From: Pseudarthrobacter sp.
GTDB lineage: Bacteria; Actinomycetota; Actinomycetes; Actinomycetales; Micrococcaceae
NCBI GenBank assembly: GCA_031178005.1
Contig: JAPSJV010000008.1
Span: 53,366 to 117,365, forward strand
Length of the DNA: 64,000 nt
Direction: 5' to 3'
The notes under the pieces: generated by a model
Databases searched by the model: none
The model's input: only the letters and a program-made list of their open reading frames with translations
Told to the model about the DNA's origin: nothing
Shown: piece by piece, positions 7,938 through 16,441 of the stretch
How the letters are laid out: each line of letters begins with the position of its first letter
How positions within the stretch are numbered: the stretch's first letter is position 1
Translations under genes and position numbers: made by a program

Positions 7938-9712
7938 CCGCGTGCCGCCAGTCCGGCCAGCGCACGGGCGTGCCCGGCCAGGATGTCCGCCCCACGGGTG
8001 GTCTCCGCTGAAAGACGGCTGAGGAAGCGTTGCCGCTCACTTTCCAGCAGCGTTCTACAGCGCCGGTGGAGGTCTTCCCTCGCCGTGCGTGCAAGGCGGC
8101 GGACGGCTTCTTCGCCGAACACTGCTTCCAGGAGCTTCTGACCGACGACGGCGGTACCGCCGGCGACGCCGATCTCGAGTCCCGTCAGCCCGGCAGTCAT
8201 GGAGAAAACCACGATCATCAGTGCCGCCCCCAGGCCGTTGATGCCGAACGACAACCACCGGGCCTTAGCCCTCTTCCCCTGGCCCTCGGTCCGGATCAGT
8301 TCCATCAGATCGCCCTGCCAGGCCCTGATCTCTGCTGACACCTTGTCCGGAAAACCATCACTGGTCCCGGACAGGTCATCGGTACCCAGGAGCTGCCGTC
8401 CGGCGGGATCAGAACGCCATCGCCGGTCGGTTTCCTCGGCCGCATTCCGGGCCTCGTCCAGAATGACGGCCTGCAGTCCGGATTCGATGGCCGTCTCCAC
8501 CCGGACCGCGGGAGTAGGCTCGCCACGGAAGAAAGCTCCGACGCGGTCCCGCATCCGGCCGATGTTCTGTTCCAGGTTCCGGAAGAACTCCCCCGTGCCG
8601 ACAAAGTCCTGCCATCTGGCCAGAACCTCGCCGCGTAGCAGGGCGCCATCTTTGGTGGCGTCCAGTATCCGGGTCACCGCCGCCTCGTGGGCATCAACTG
8701 CGTCATTACGAAGCTCAGCAGCCGCAGCGTCCTGCTCACTTGCGTTTGCCGCCAGCACCTGCAACCGCTCCGACAGCGCGTTGACGGCACCGTCCAGTGT
8801 GCGGCGGGCTATCCCGGCACGGCCTGCCGAATCTTCAGCCAGGTCATGCAGCCAGGCCCGTAAGGGTTCTCCTGCCTGATTTGGCAGCATTCCCAGCCCG
8901 TCCAGTTCGGCTTCGTGGACCACAAAGAGTTCCGCCCGGCCCAGGCCCTCCTGACGGAGCAGGTTGCGCAGGTCCTCGCTGACCTCCGCCTCCGCTGCAG
9001 GCGGCACGCGGTCCAGCACGATTGCAACAGTGATGTCCCGTGATGCCGCATCCAGCAGCAACCGCCACGGAACGGCGTCGGCGTAGCGGTTTGCTGTGGT
9101 GACGAAGATCCACAGATCTGCCGCGGCCAGGAGCTGACCGGCCAACTGCCTGTTGTCATCAGAAATCGAATCGACATCGGGTGCGTCAAGGACGGCAACG
9201 CCCTGCGGCACTGCGGGATCGCCAAGGAGCACAAGGGACGTCATGGCGGCGGCATCCGGAGTGCTGCCCGCTTTGCTGGCCGGTACAGCGCTGCCGGTCA
9301 GGACGCCAGAGATCCGGCTGAGCCCGGGCAGCACTCGGCGGTCCTCAAACCAGGGCAGATCCGCTGGGTGGTGCAGCAGGATGGGCTGCCGGGTGGTGGG
9401 CCGGATGGCTCCGGCGCGTGTAACGGGATGGCCTACCAGCGCATTGACCAGTGTGGACTTCCCGGCCCCGGTGGATCCGCCGACGACGGCAAGCAGTGGA
9501 GCGTCCAGGCTGCGGTAGCGGGGCAGGATGTAATCGTCCAGCTGCGAAATGGCCTGCCCGAGTTCCGTCCGGGCCTGTTCCACCCCCGGCAGCTCCAGCG
9601 GCAGGACCGTTGCTGACAGGTCCGCACGGGCGGATTCCAGCAATTGGACGGCGTGGGCCGAATGTTCGGCACCGGCCACTGGCTCGGAATTGGGAGTAGT
9701 CTGCGGGGTCAC
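7934..9712 (-). CDS. Dynamin-like membrane GTPase, first of a pair
   Basis: The 592-residue protein carries a P-loop GGSTGAGKST (78-87) and the switch II stretch VLDAPDVDS, again with Asp in place of the DxxG glycine. An RPTTRQP threonine region fits switch I. The base-specificity motif is poor (VLDRVPP), a departure from N/TKxD. A helical region follows, then hydrophobic segments around ALMIVVFSMTAGLTGLEIG near residue 500. It starts with GTG. Membrane remodelling or envelope stress tolerance is plausible by analogy to bacterial dynamins, but nothing in the context confirms it. Confidence 0.8.
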   Translation of the reverse strand: MTPQTTPNSEPVAGAEHSAHAVQLLESARADLSATVLPLELPGVEQARTELGQAISQLDDYILPRYRSLDAPLLAVVGGSTGAGKSTLVNALVGHPVTRAGAIRPTTRQPILLHHPADLPWFEDRRVLPGLSRISGVLTGSAVPASKAGSTPDAAAMTSLVLLGDPAVPQGVAVLDAPDVDSISDDNRQLAGQLLAAADLWIFVTTANRYADAVPWRLLLDAASRDITVAIVLDRVPPAAEAEVSEDLRNLLRQEGLGRAELFVVHEAELDGLGMLPNQAGEPLRAWLHDLAEDSAGRAGIARRTLDGAVNALSERLQVLAANASEQDAAAAELRNDAVDAHEAAVTRILDATKDGALLRGEVLARWQDFVGTGEFFRNLEQNIGRMRDRVGAFFRGEPTPAVRVETAIESGLQAVILDEARNAAEETDRRWRSDPAGRQLLGTDDLSGTSDGFPDKVSAEIRAWQGDLMELIRTEGQGKRAKARWLSFGINGLGAALMIVVFSMTAGLTGLEIGVAGGTAVVGQKLLEAVFGEEAVRRLARTAREDLHRRCRTLLESERQRFLSRLSAETTRGADILAGHARALAGLAARG

Positions 9713-9794
9713 AGGTTCATCATGCCACGGAGGTTATGCAGGACAGCGGAGGCTAGGTCACCAGGCAACCAATGGAAACCGATCCGGAAAACAG

Positions 9795-9826
9795 AAAAGG
9801 CCCCGAACCGAAGTCCGGGACCTTTT
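9795..9826 (-). terminator. Terminator after tRNA-Glu
   Basis: AAAAGGTCCCGGAC / GTTCGGGGCCTTTT hairpin read on the minus strand and followed by TCTGTTTT, directly downstream of tRNA-Glu. Confidence 0.8.
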
Positions 9827-9832
9827 CATTGG

Positions 9833-9905
9833 TGACCCCAGCGGGATTCGAACCCGCGTTACCGCCGTGAGAGGGCAGCGTACTAGGCCGCTATACGATG
9901 GGGCC
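9833..9905 (-). tRNA. tRNA-Glu (anticodon CUC)
   Basis: A 73-base cloverleaf with acceptor GGCCCCA/TGGGGTC, T-arm GCGGGTTCGAATCCCGC and anticodon loop CTCTCAC, giving anticodon CTC for GAG codons. CCA is encoded at 9830-9832. It lies on the same strand as tRNA-Gln and gltX. Confidence 0.95.
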
Positions 9906-10020
9906 TTGCACTGGTGTAGCTGGTGTTGCACCTTGATCAGCTTCCGCCAATCAGGCTCAGTGATTGTTTCACAACCACGGCCCTTGTTTCAAATCGGTGA
10001 ACCGCTTGAAACGGCTGCTT

Positions 10021-10040
10021 TCCGCCTGGCCTCAGGCGGA
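10021..10040 (-). terminator. Hairpin after tRNA-Gln
   Basis: Perfect 8-bp arms TCCGCCTG/CAGGCGGA with a 4-base loop, just downstream of tRNA-Gln. There is no T-run, so it may be a processing or weak termination signal. Confidence 0.4.
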
Positions 10041-10050
10041 ACATGCAGAG

Positions 10051-10122
10051 CTGGGATACCAGGACTCGAACCTAGAATGACGGTACCAGAAACCGTAGTG
10101 TTGCCAATTACACCATATCCCA
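10051..10122 (-). tRNA. tRNA-Gln (anticodon CUG)
   Basis: A 72-base cloverleaf with acceptor TGGGATA/TATCCCA, anticodon stem ACGGT/ACCGT and loop TTCTGGT, giving anticodon CTG. The T-arm holds GGTTCGAGTCC. CCA is not encoded. Confidence 0.95.
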
Positions 10123-10227
10123 ATGGCATTTACCGGGCCTCATCTGCAGGTGTAAACCCGCGCTCTGAGCGCCTCAGCACGAGAAATTACTTTACCCGAG
10201 TCTTGGGCCTGGCACAAATCGGCCGCC

Positions 10228-10959
10228 CTACTCCAGCAGCTCGTCGAGGCCGGCTACCTGCATGCCCAGGTATCCGGGAACCTGCTCCGCCGTACGGTTC
10301 AGCCACACGCCTACCAGGCCGGCCGCCGTCGAACCCTCTGCGTCTACCAGGCGGTTGTCCCCGACGTAGAGCGTCTCGCCCACGGAACTGCCCAGCAGCC
10401 GGACGCCTTCCAGGAACACCGCAGGCTCCGGCTTGATGGCACCGATGGTGTCGGTACCCACCAGGTGCCGGATGCGCTGCAGCCCTGCCGTGTCCAGCTT
10501 GGCCCTCTGGTAGTCGTGCACGTTGTTGCTGACGGCCCCGTACGGGATCCCTGCAGCGTCTAGGGCATCCAGCACGGGCGCGACGTCGTCGAACGCCCGC
10601 ACTGAGCCCTGCTGAGCCGTAGCGTACGTGGCCAGCCACTGCTGCTCCGGAACACCATCTTCCAGCAAGACGCCGAAGTGCCCCAACGCCGCGCGGCCGC
10701 GCAGCAGGCGCTGATCGTTGAAGGTCAATTCGCCGGCCAGGTATCGGTCGTAGAAGTGCGTGGTCTCATGCGTGAAGATCCTGCCGAACCTGGTCCAGTC
10801 CGCCTGTTCCAGGCCCGGCAGGAGGTGCTCACTGGCTTCACGCAGCGCGGTATTCATGGAGGACTCAAGGTCCACCAGGGTGTCATCGATGTCGAACAGG
10901 ACACCACTGATCACACCGAAACGGCTATGCAGGACACTCCGGGCTGCGCGTACTTCCAT
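10228..10959 (-). CDS. HAD-superfamily hydrolase
   Basis: A 243-residue phosphatase-like protein. The HAD motifs are complete: VLFDIDDTLVD with nucleophile Asp23 and Asp25, SNN for motif II, the lysine in IKPEPAVF, and YVGDNRLVDAEG for motif IV. An alpha-helical cap lies between motifs I and II. The substrate is unknown. It begins 9 bases after gltX, so it is the last protein gene of that run. A GTG at 10914 is an alternative start that would remove 15 residues lacking family similarity. Confidence 0.85.
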   Translation of the reverse strand: MEVRAARSVLHSRFGVISGVLFDIDDTLVDLESSMNTALREASEHLLPGLEQADWTRFGRIFTHETTHFYDRYLAGELTFNDQRLLRGRAALGHFGVLLEDGVPEQQWLATYATAQQGSVRAFDDVAPVLDALDAAGIPYGAVSNNVHDYQRAKLDTAGLQRIRHLVGTDTIGAIKPEPAVFLEGVRLLGSSVGETLYVGDNRLVDAEGSTAAGLVGVWLNRTAEQVPGYLGMQVAGLDELLE

Positions 10960-10968
10960 GGAAACGGA

Positions 10969-12483
10969 TCAGCCCCGGAAGTTACGGAGCCGGCGGAGCG
11001 AGGATTCTTTGCCCAGGATCACCATGGACTCAAACAGCGGAGGCGAAATCCTTCGTCCGGAGATGGCGGTGCGGACCGGACCAAAAGCAAGCCGCGGCTT
11101 GATGCCCAGACCCTCCACCAGCGCCTCCTTCAGCGCGAGCTGGATGTTCTCCGGGGTCCAGTCTGCGATCGGCTCCAGGGCGGCCAGTGCGGCGTCCAGG
11201 ACCTCAGTAAGGTTCTCCGGCAGGCCCTTGCGCGCGTCATCGGCGACGTCGATGGCGTCGTCGCCCTTGAACAGGAACGCCAGCATTTCCGGCGCCTCAC
11301 CCAGCAGCGTGATGCGCTCCTGGACCAGCGGCGCGGCCTCTGCCAGGATCTCTTCCTGCCGGTCCGTCAGGATCTCCCCCACGAGGTCCGCGGCCCGCAG
11401 GTACGGCACCAGGCGTTCCCGGAAATCTTCCGGCGCCAGCAGGCGGACGTGCGTGCCGTTGATGGCTTCGGCCTTTTTCAGGTCAAAGCGTGCCGGGTTG
11501 CCCAGGACGTCGTGGATATCGAAGTGCTCCACCAGCTGCTCGACAGTGAAAATGTCCTCATCGGCGCTGAGCGACCAGCCCAGCAGCGAGAGGTAGTTGA
11601 GCAGGCCTTCCGGAATGAAGCCGCGTTCCCGGTGCAGGAACAGGCTGGATTCCGGGTCCCGCTTGGAGAGCTTCTTGTTGCCCTGTCCCATGACGTACGG
11701 CAGGTGCCCGAACTCCGGCATGTATTCGGCAACGCCTACGGCGTGCAGCGCCCGGTACAGGGCGATCTGGCGCGGGGTGGAGCTTAGGAGGTCCTCCCCG
11801 CGCAGCACGTGCGTGATGCCCATCAGCGCGTCATCGACCGGGTTGACCAGCGTGTACAGCGGAGCGCCGTTGGCGCGGACCACCGCGAAGTCGGGAACCG
11901 AGCCGGCCTTGAAGGTGATCTCGCCGCGGACCAGGTCGTTGAACGTCAGGTCCTCATCCGGCATCCGGAGGCGGAGTACGGCCTGCCGGCCCTCGGCCTT
12001 GAACTGCGCGAGCTGCTCCTCGGTCAGGTGGCGGTCGAACCCGTCATAACCCAGCTTGGGATCGCGCCCTGCAGCCTTGTGCCGCGCCTCGATCTCGTCA
12101 GGGGTAGAGAAGGACTCGTAGATGTAGCCGCCGGCCTTCAGCTTGGCGATGACGTCCTGGTACAGCTCGCCGCGCTGCGACTGCCGGTACGGCTCGTGCG
12201 GGCCGCCCACCTCCACGCCCTCGTCCCAGGTGATGCCCAGCCACTTCAGCGCGTCCAGCAGCTGATGGTAGCTCTCCTCGCTGTCCCGCTCCGAGTCCGT
12301 GTCCTCGATGCGGAAAACCAGCTTGCCGCCCGTGTGCCGTGCGTAGGCCCAGTTGAAGAGCGCCGTGCGGATCAGGCCGACGTGCGGCGTGCCCGTGGGC
12401 GAGGGGCAGAAACGGACACGCACCGGGGTATCGGCGGTGACGGCGGGAATCGAGGCAGGAGCAGGCACGGGAGCAGTAGTCAT
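10969..12483 (-). CDS. gltX: Glutamyl-tRNA synthetase
   Basis: This class I synthetase charges tRNA-Glu; in most actinobacteria the enzyme is non-discriminating and also loads tRNA-Gln for later amidation. The protein has 504 residues. The HIGH-type motif is PHVGLIR (His34-Gly36) and the KMSKS-type motif is KLSKR (271-275); RIEDTD at 59-64 is the class signature. The C-terminal half holds the helical anticodon-binding domain. On the same strand downstream lie tRNA-Gln and tRNA-Glu, its two expected substrates. Confidence 0.97.
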   Translation of the reverse strand: MTTAPVPAPASIPAVTADTPVRVRFCPSPTGTPHVGLIRTALFNWAYARHTGGKLVFRIEDTDSERDSEESYHQLLDALKWLGITWDEGVEVGGPHEPYRQSQRGELYQDVIAKLKAGGYIYESFSTPDEIEARHKAAGRDPKLGYDGFDRHLTEEQLAQFKAEGRQAVLRLRMPDEDLTFNDLVRGEITFKAGSVPDFAVVRANGAPLYTLVNPVDDALMGITHVLRGEDLLSSTPRQIALYRALHAVGVAEYMPEFGHLPYVMGQGNKKLSKRDPESSLFLHRERGFIPEGLLNYLSLLGWSLSADEDIFTVEQLVEHFDIHDVLGNPARFDLKKAEAINGTHVRLLAPEDFRERLVPYLRAADLVGEILTDRQEEILAEAAPLVQERITLLGEAPEMLAFLFKGDDAIDVADDARKGLPENLTEVLDAALAALEPIADWTPENIQLALKEALVEGLGIKPRLAFGPVRTAISGRRISPPLFESMVILGKESSLRRLRNFRG

Positions 12484-12516
12484 AGTGACTCCAACTTTAC
12501 CGCGTGCGGGAAGGGC

Positions 12517-12753
12517 TCACCGGCGGAGCTTGAGCATCCGCACCAGGTACCAGGCCGCCAGCACCAGCCCAACGCAGGCGAGAGCCACGGCCAGCCACAC
12601 CGGGCCGTCCAGCCACATCACGGCGCGGGCCGCCATCACGAACGTCCCTAAAGATCCCAGCGCAAAAAGCGCAAAGGACCGGACAGTTCGACGGCGGCCC
12701 GCACCTGCGCGGCTGCCGGACCACAAACGGGGGTCGGAAGGCACCCGTCGCAC
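12517..12753 (-). CDS. Small two-helix membrane protein
   Basis: A 78-residue protein with a basic N-terminus and two hydrophobic segments (FALFALGSLGTFVMAARAVM and WLAVALACVGLVLAAWYLV), ending LRR. It starts with GTG and fills the space between the FAH hydrolase (12 bases upstream) and gltX (33 bases downstream) on the same strand, so it is likely real and co-transcribed. I recognise no family. Confidence 0.6.
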   Translation of the reverse strand: MRRVPSDPRLWSGSRAGAGRRRTVRSFALFALGSLGTFVMAARAVMWLDGPVWLAVALACVGLVLAAWYLVRMLKLRR

Positions 12754-12765
12754 GTTAGGCTCCGG

Positions 12766-13542
12766 TTACCGGCGGACGATCGGGTTGGAGAGCCTGCCGA
12801 TGCCTTCGATCTCAACCTCGATGCGGTCCCCCGCTTTCACGAGGCCGACGCCAGCTGGCGTGCCGGTCATGATGACGTCGCCGGGAAGCAGGGTAAAGGC
12901 GTGCGAAACGATGGATACCAATTCGCGGACGCCGCGGATCATCTGGCTGGTGTTGCCGTCCTGGCGCAGGTCTCCATTGAGCCGGGACTGGATCTGCAGG
13001 TCCTCGGTATCCAGTTCCGTTTCGATCCAGGGGCCCAGGGGCGCCGAGGTGTCAAAGCCCTTGGCCCGGGCCCACTGCAGGTCCGATTTCTGGACATCGC
13101 GGGCAGTGAAATCGTTGCCGCAGGTGTAGCCGAACACCACGTCGTCCACGCGGTCTTCCGGGACGTCCTTGCAGATCCGGCCGATCACCACGCAGAGTTC
13201 GGCTTCGAAGGACACCTCGTCAGAGAAGTCCGGCAGCACTACGGGATCGTTCGGGCCAACAACTGCCGTGTTGGGCTTCAGGAACAGCAACGGCTGGACC
13301 GGGACCTCGTTGCCCAGTTCCTTGGCATGGTCCACAAAGTTCCGGCCCACCCCGATCACCTTGCTGCGCGGAATAATCGGCGCCAGTAAACGGACGTCCT
13401 CCAGCTTGTGCCGGACGGCGGTGGGCTCCACTCCGTTGAAGAAGGGGTCGCCGTTGATGACAGTGATTTCCTCACTGCCGGGCTGGCCTTCCACAATTCC
13501 GTAGAGGGGATCAGAATCGACTACAAACCGGGCAATACGCAT
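12766..13542 (-). CDS. Fumarylacetoacetate hydrolase family protein
   Basis: A 258-residue FAH-fold enzyme, a family that includes acylpyruvases, oxaloacetate decarboxylases and fumarylpyruvate hydrolases. Metal ligands Glu113 and Glu115 (SFEAELCVVIG), the GYTCGNDFTARD block and TGTPAGVG are all visible. The N-terminal FAH2-like lead (residues 1-50) is short. A TAGGCT box 7 bases before the ATG suggests its own leaderless promoter even though it follows an MBL gene on the same strand. Its substrate cannot be read from the sequence. Confidence 0.9.
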   Translation of the reverse strand: MRIARFVVDSDPLYGIVEGQPGSEEITVINGDPFFNGVEPTAVRHKLEDVRLLAPIIPRSKVIGVGRNFVDHAKELGNEVPVQPLLFLKPNTAVVGPNDPVVLPDFSDEVSFEAELCVVIGRICKDVPEDRVDDVVFGYTCGNDFTARDVQKSDLQWARAKGFDTSAPLGPWIETELDTEDLQIQSRLNGDLRQDGNTSQMIRGVRELVSIVSHAFTLLPGDVIMTGTPAGVGLVKAGDRIEVEIEGIGRLSNPIVRR

Positions 13543-13549
13543 GGTTCCC

Positions 13550-13555
13550 AGCCTA
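13550..13555 (-). promoter_or_regulatory. -10 box of a leaderless transcript (FAH gene)
   Basis: TAGGCT on the minus strand, 7 bases before the ATG at 13542. Confidence 0.5.
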
Positions 13556-13572
13556 CCGTCCCGGCCAAGGCT

Positions 13573-14364
13573 TCAGCTTCGGAGGTAATCCAGTTGTGCC
13601 GCAACAGACAGTTCCGCTGCCCTCCGGACGGAAGGGTCGACGTCGTAATACACCACCGCCGCGACCTCCGCCGCTGACGCGTCCCGGCCGAGTCCCGCCA
13701 GCGCCGTACGCACCTGCTCCAGGCGCTCCAGGCGGTGATTGCGGTACGCACGGACTGCCGTGCGGATATCGGCAGCGGCGGGCGCGGGACCGTGTGCCGG
13801 CAGCACCGTCGCGGAACCCAATGACTCCAGTAAGTCCAGGCTGGCCAGGTAATCCCGCAACGTGCCGTCGGGATGGTCCAGCACAGTGGTGCCGCGGCCC
13901 AGGATGGTGTCACCGGTCAGGACCGAGCCCGCCGGGCCGTCGTCCGGGAGGAAGAAGCTGACGGAATCCGCGGTATGCCCGGGCGTACCGAGTACCCGGA
14001 TCCGGACCCCCGCCGCCGTGATGAGTTCATCCGCCAGCAGCACTGCTCCCCCGCCGTGGCAGTGCACGGGATCAGCGGCGCGCACAGGTGCGCCGGTCAG
14101 CTGGTGCAGGCGTCCGGCCCCTTCAGTGTGGTCGTGATGGCGGTGCGTGATCAGGATGAGCTCGACGTCCCCTGCAGAAGCCAGAGCCCGCAGGTGATCC
14201 TCGTCCAAGGGTCCGGGATCAACCACCACCACGCCCGCAGAGTCCGGCGCGGACAGCAGGTAGGTGTTGGTTCCCTCCAGGCTCATGGGGCCCGGGTTGG
14301 GCGCAAGGAGATATTCCGTCAGGGCTGAGCTGCGGCGGATCATGGCGTCATGGGCAGGAGTCAC
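13573..14364 (-). CDS. MBL-fold metallohydrolase
   Basis: A metallo-beta-lactamase-fold hydrolase, close in style to the glyoxalase II/LACTB2 group. The zinc motif THRHHDHTEG gives His74, His76, Asp78 and His79 from the chosen start; GTPGHTADS and a late AHGPAP supply further ligands. The N-terminus has NPGPMSLEGTNTYLL, typical of the LACTB2-like set. A longer open frame to 14496 would cross the divergent gene's leader, so I take the GTG at 14364; ATG 14343 is the alternative. The C-terminal region is helical and may bind the substrate. Confidence 0.82.
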   Translation of the reverse strand: MTPAHDAMIRRSSALTEYLLAPNPGPMSLEGTNTYLLSAPDSAGVVVVDPGPLDEDHLRALASAGDVELILITHRHHDHTEGAGRLHQLTGAPVRAADPVHCHGGGAVLLADELITAAGVRIRVLGTPGHTADSVSFFLPDDGPAGSVLTGDTILGRGTTVLDHPDGTLRDYLASLDLLESLGSATVLPAHGPAPAAADIRTAVRAYRNHRLERLEQVRTALAGLGRDASAAEVAAVVYYDVDPSVRRAAELSVAAQLDYLRS

Positions 14365-14483
14365 GGCTCCATCTTCGCACCACAGGAACTTCCGGGCTGA
14401 AGGCGGCCATGGAATAACGGGAGCCGTCCCACAGGTTGTGGCAACTAGACCCATCAGCCCTACAGGAAGCATCCGGCACCGCC

Positions 14484-15089
14484 ATGAGCGATTCACCCAT
14501 CACCTTGTCCACCTTGCTGGCGGACGTTGATGCCGCAGGGCACGACCACGCCGTCAACGACAGGAACAGCGGCCTGCAGCACATCCACAACCACGCCACC
14601 GGCGCGGTGGTCTGGTTTCCCACCTGGCAGAAATTCCGTGAGACCAGCGACTGGACCGAAGCCGTCACGGAGCAGGAGGCCCGTCTCGAAGCCGCCACCG
14701 CTTCCGGCACGCCGCTCCAGGACGCAGCGTCCCAGCTCCTGGCCGAACGGCTGGCTGAGCTGCTGGAAGGTGCCGCGGGCTCCGCTGATGCGAACGTGTT
14801 TGTCCAGGAAAACCTCACCCCGCACTTGACCGAGACCTGGGCCATCGCCGATGCTGTGGCACGGACCGCCGGGGCGGAACTCCCCCACGGCACACCGCCC
14901 GCGGCCTTCACCGGGTACCCCTACGAGATCTACGCGCAGGAGGGCGGTGCCTTCGCAACGTCACTCTGGAACGACATCATTGATGCCCGCCGCAACCGCG
15001 CCCTCGCCGACGAGGCAGCACGGAAGGCACTCAAGCCGGTGTCCCGCAAGGCGCTCAAGAACGCCGCACGGAAGGCCGCGCGCCGCTGA
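14484..15089 (+). CDS. Conserved hypothetical protein
   Basis: I do not recognise this 201-residue protein. It is soluble, with an acidic, alanine-rich helical body and a strongly basic tail (repeated ARKA/SRKA blocks in the last 35 residues) that might contact nucleic acid. The start MSDSPITL at 14484 is preferred over an ATG at 14436 because a purine-rich GGAAGC lies upstream and the longer form would crowd the divergent MBL start. It ends before a large inverted repeat and faces ilvE. Confidence 0.65.
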   Translation: MSDSPITLSTLLADVDAAGHDHAVNDRNSGLQHIHNHATGAVVWFPTWQKFRETSDWTEAVTEQEARLEAATASGTPLQDAASQLLAERLAELLEGAAGSADANVFVQENLTPHLTETWAIADAVARTAGAELPHGTPPAAFTGYPYEIYAQEGGAFATSLWNDIIDARRNRALADEAARKALKPVSRKALKNAARKAARR

Positions 15090-15153
15090 GGGCGCAAAGC
15101 CACGAATTAACGACGGCGGGTGGCCGGGACGCTGCGCGGATCCCCAGTCCGAC

Positions 15154-15212
15154 TCCCAAGCTTGTCCGCGAAACCTAAGCTTCAACCCTCCGAACCGCGG
15201 ACAAGCTTGGGA
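15154..15212. repeat. Inverted repeat, 17-bp perfect arms, between convergent genes
   Basis: Arms TCCCAAGCTTGTCCGCG (15154-15170) and its exact complement (15196-15212) flank a 25-base loop that itself holds a third AAGCTT. It sits between the unknown gene and ilvE, which converge, so it could terminate both. It lacks a T-run and could instead be a palindromic intergenic element. Confidence 0.75.
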
Positions 15213-15230
15213 CCGGACCCGGCAAAATTG

Positions 15231-16343
15231 CTAAGCCAGACGGGTCAACCAGCCGTACGCGTCCTCCACGGCGCCCGTCTGGATGCCCAGGAGCTTTTCG
15301 CGGATGGCCATGGTGGTCTCCCCCGCGGTGGCATCCTCGGAACCGATGAACTCGGTGGCGTCCTTGAGGACTCCGATGGGGGTGATGACGGCGGCAGTAC
15401 CGCAGGCGAAGACCTCGGTAATCTCCCCGGAAGCCACGCCGTCGCGCCATTCATCCAGCGTGATCTTGCGCTCGGACACTTCGCGGCCCATGTCCTTTGC
15501 TACCTGGATCACCGAGGAACGCGTGATGCCTTCCAGGATGGTGCCGGACAGCGCCGGAGTGGCCAGGGAGCCGTCTTTCATCACGAAGAACACGTTCATG
15601 CCGCCCAGTTCCTCAACGGCATCGTCGTTGAAGTGGTCCAGGAACAGCACCTGCTTGCAGCCGTTGGCCTCGGCCTCCTGCTGCGCGATCAGCGACGCCG
15701 CGTAGTTGCCGCCGCACTTGGCGGCACCCGTTCCGCCGCGGCCGGCACGGGCGTACTCACGGGAGATCCAGATGGAAACAGGCTTCAGCTCGCCGCCGAA
15801 GTAATTGCCGGCCGGTGACGCGATGACCCGGAAGGTGACTTCGCGGGCAGCGCGAACACCCAGGAACGCCTCGGTGGCGATCATAAACGGCCGCAGGTAG
15901 AGGGCCTCGCCGTCACCGGAGGGAACCCAGTCCTTGTCTGCCGTGACCAGCTCACGCAGCGCGCCGAGGAAGTACTCCACGGGCAGTTCCGGCAGGGCCA
16001 GCCTGCGGGCCGAGTTGTTCAGGCGCGCCGCATTGGCTTCCGCCCGGAACGTCCAGATGGAGCCGTCTGCATGGCGGTAGGCTTTCAACCCTTCGAAGAT
16101 CTCCTGGCCGTAGTGCAGGACTGCTGCGGAGGGGTCTAGGGCAATAGGTCCGTAGGGCTCCAGCCGGGGATCGTGCCAGCCGCCGTCGCCGTTGGCGTCG
16201 ACGGTGTAATCGACGATCGCGGTGTGGTCGGTGAAATAGTCGCCAAATCCCGGGTTCGCCAGGATGGCAGCACGCTCTTCGGCAGATTTCGGGGTGGCCG
16301 AAAGCTGCCGGGTGAATTCGACGCCGTGGGCAGTCTGAGTCAT
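15231..16343 (-). CDS. ilvE: Branched-chain amino acid aminotransferase
   Basis: A fold-type IV PLP enzyme that performs the last step of valine, leucine and isoleucine synthesis. It has 370 residues. The PLP-binding lysine is Lys209 in AAKCGGNYAASL; IFEGLKAYRH and FACGTAAVITPIG are further family blocks. AGGAGG lies upstream of the ATG. It is read in the same direction as leuB, which lies 98 bases upstream, with no obvious terminator between them, so they may share a transcript. A branched-chain box like that at leuC or ilvD is not seen directly before it. Confidence 0.96.
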   Translation of the reverse strand: MTQTAHGVEFTRQLSATPKSAEERAAILANPGFGDYFTDHTAIVDYTVDANGDGGWHDPRLEPYGPIALDPSAAVLHYGQEIFEGLKAYRHADGSIWTFRAEANAARLNNSARRLALPELPVEYFLGALRELVTADKDWVPSGDGEALYLRPFMIATEAFLGVRAAREVTFRVIASPAGNYFGGELKPVSIWISREYARAGRGGTGAAKCGGNYAASLIAQQEAEANGCKQVLFLDHFNDDAVEELGGMNVFFVMKDGSLATPALSGTILEGITRSSVIQVAKDMGREVSERKITLDEWRDGVASGEITEVFACGTAAVITPIGVLKDATEFIGSEDATAGETTMAIREKLLGIQTGAVEDAYGWLTRLA

Positions 16344-16441
16344 GGTTCCTCCACAATCGGCTGCCGTTTACCGGGTGTCGACGCTGAACCCCGCCGGCAG
16401 CATTTGGTGATTCGACACAAGCTTACGCCTGCTGGGATGCG

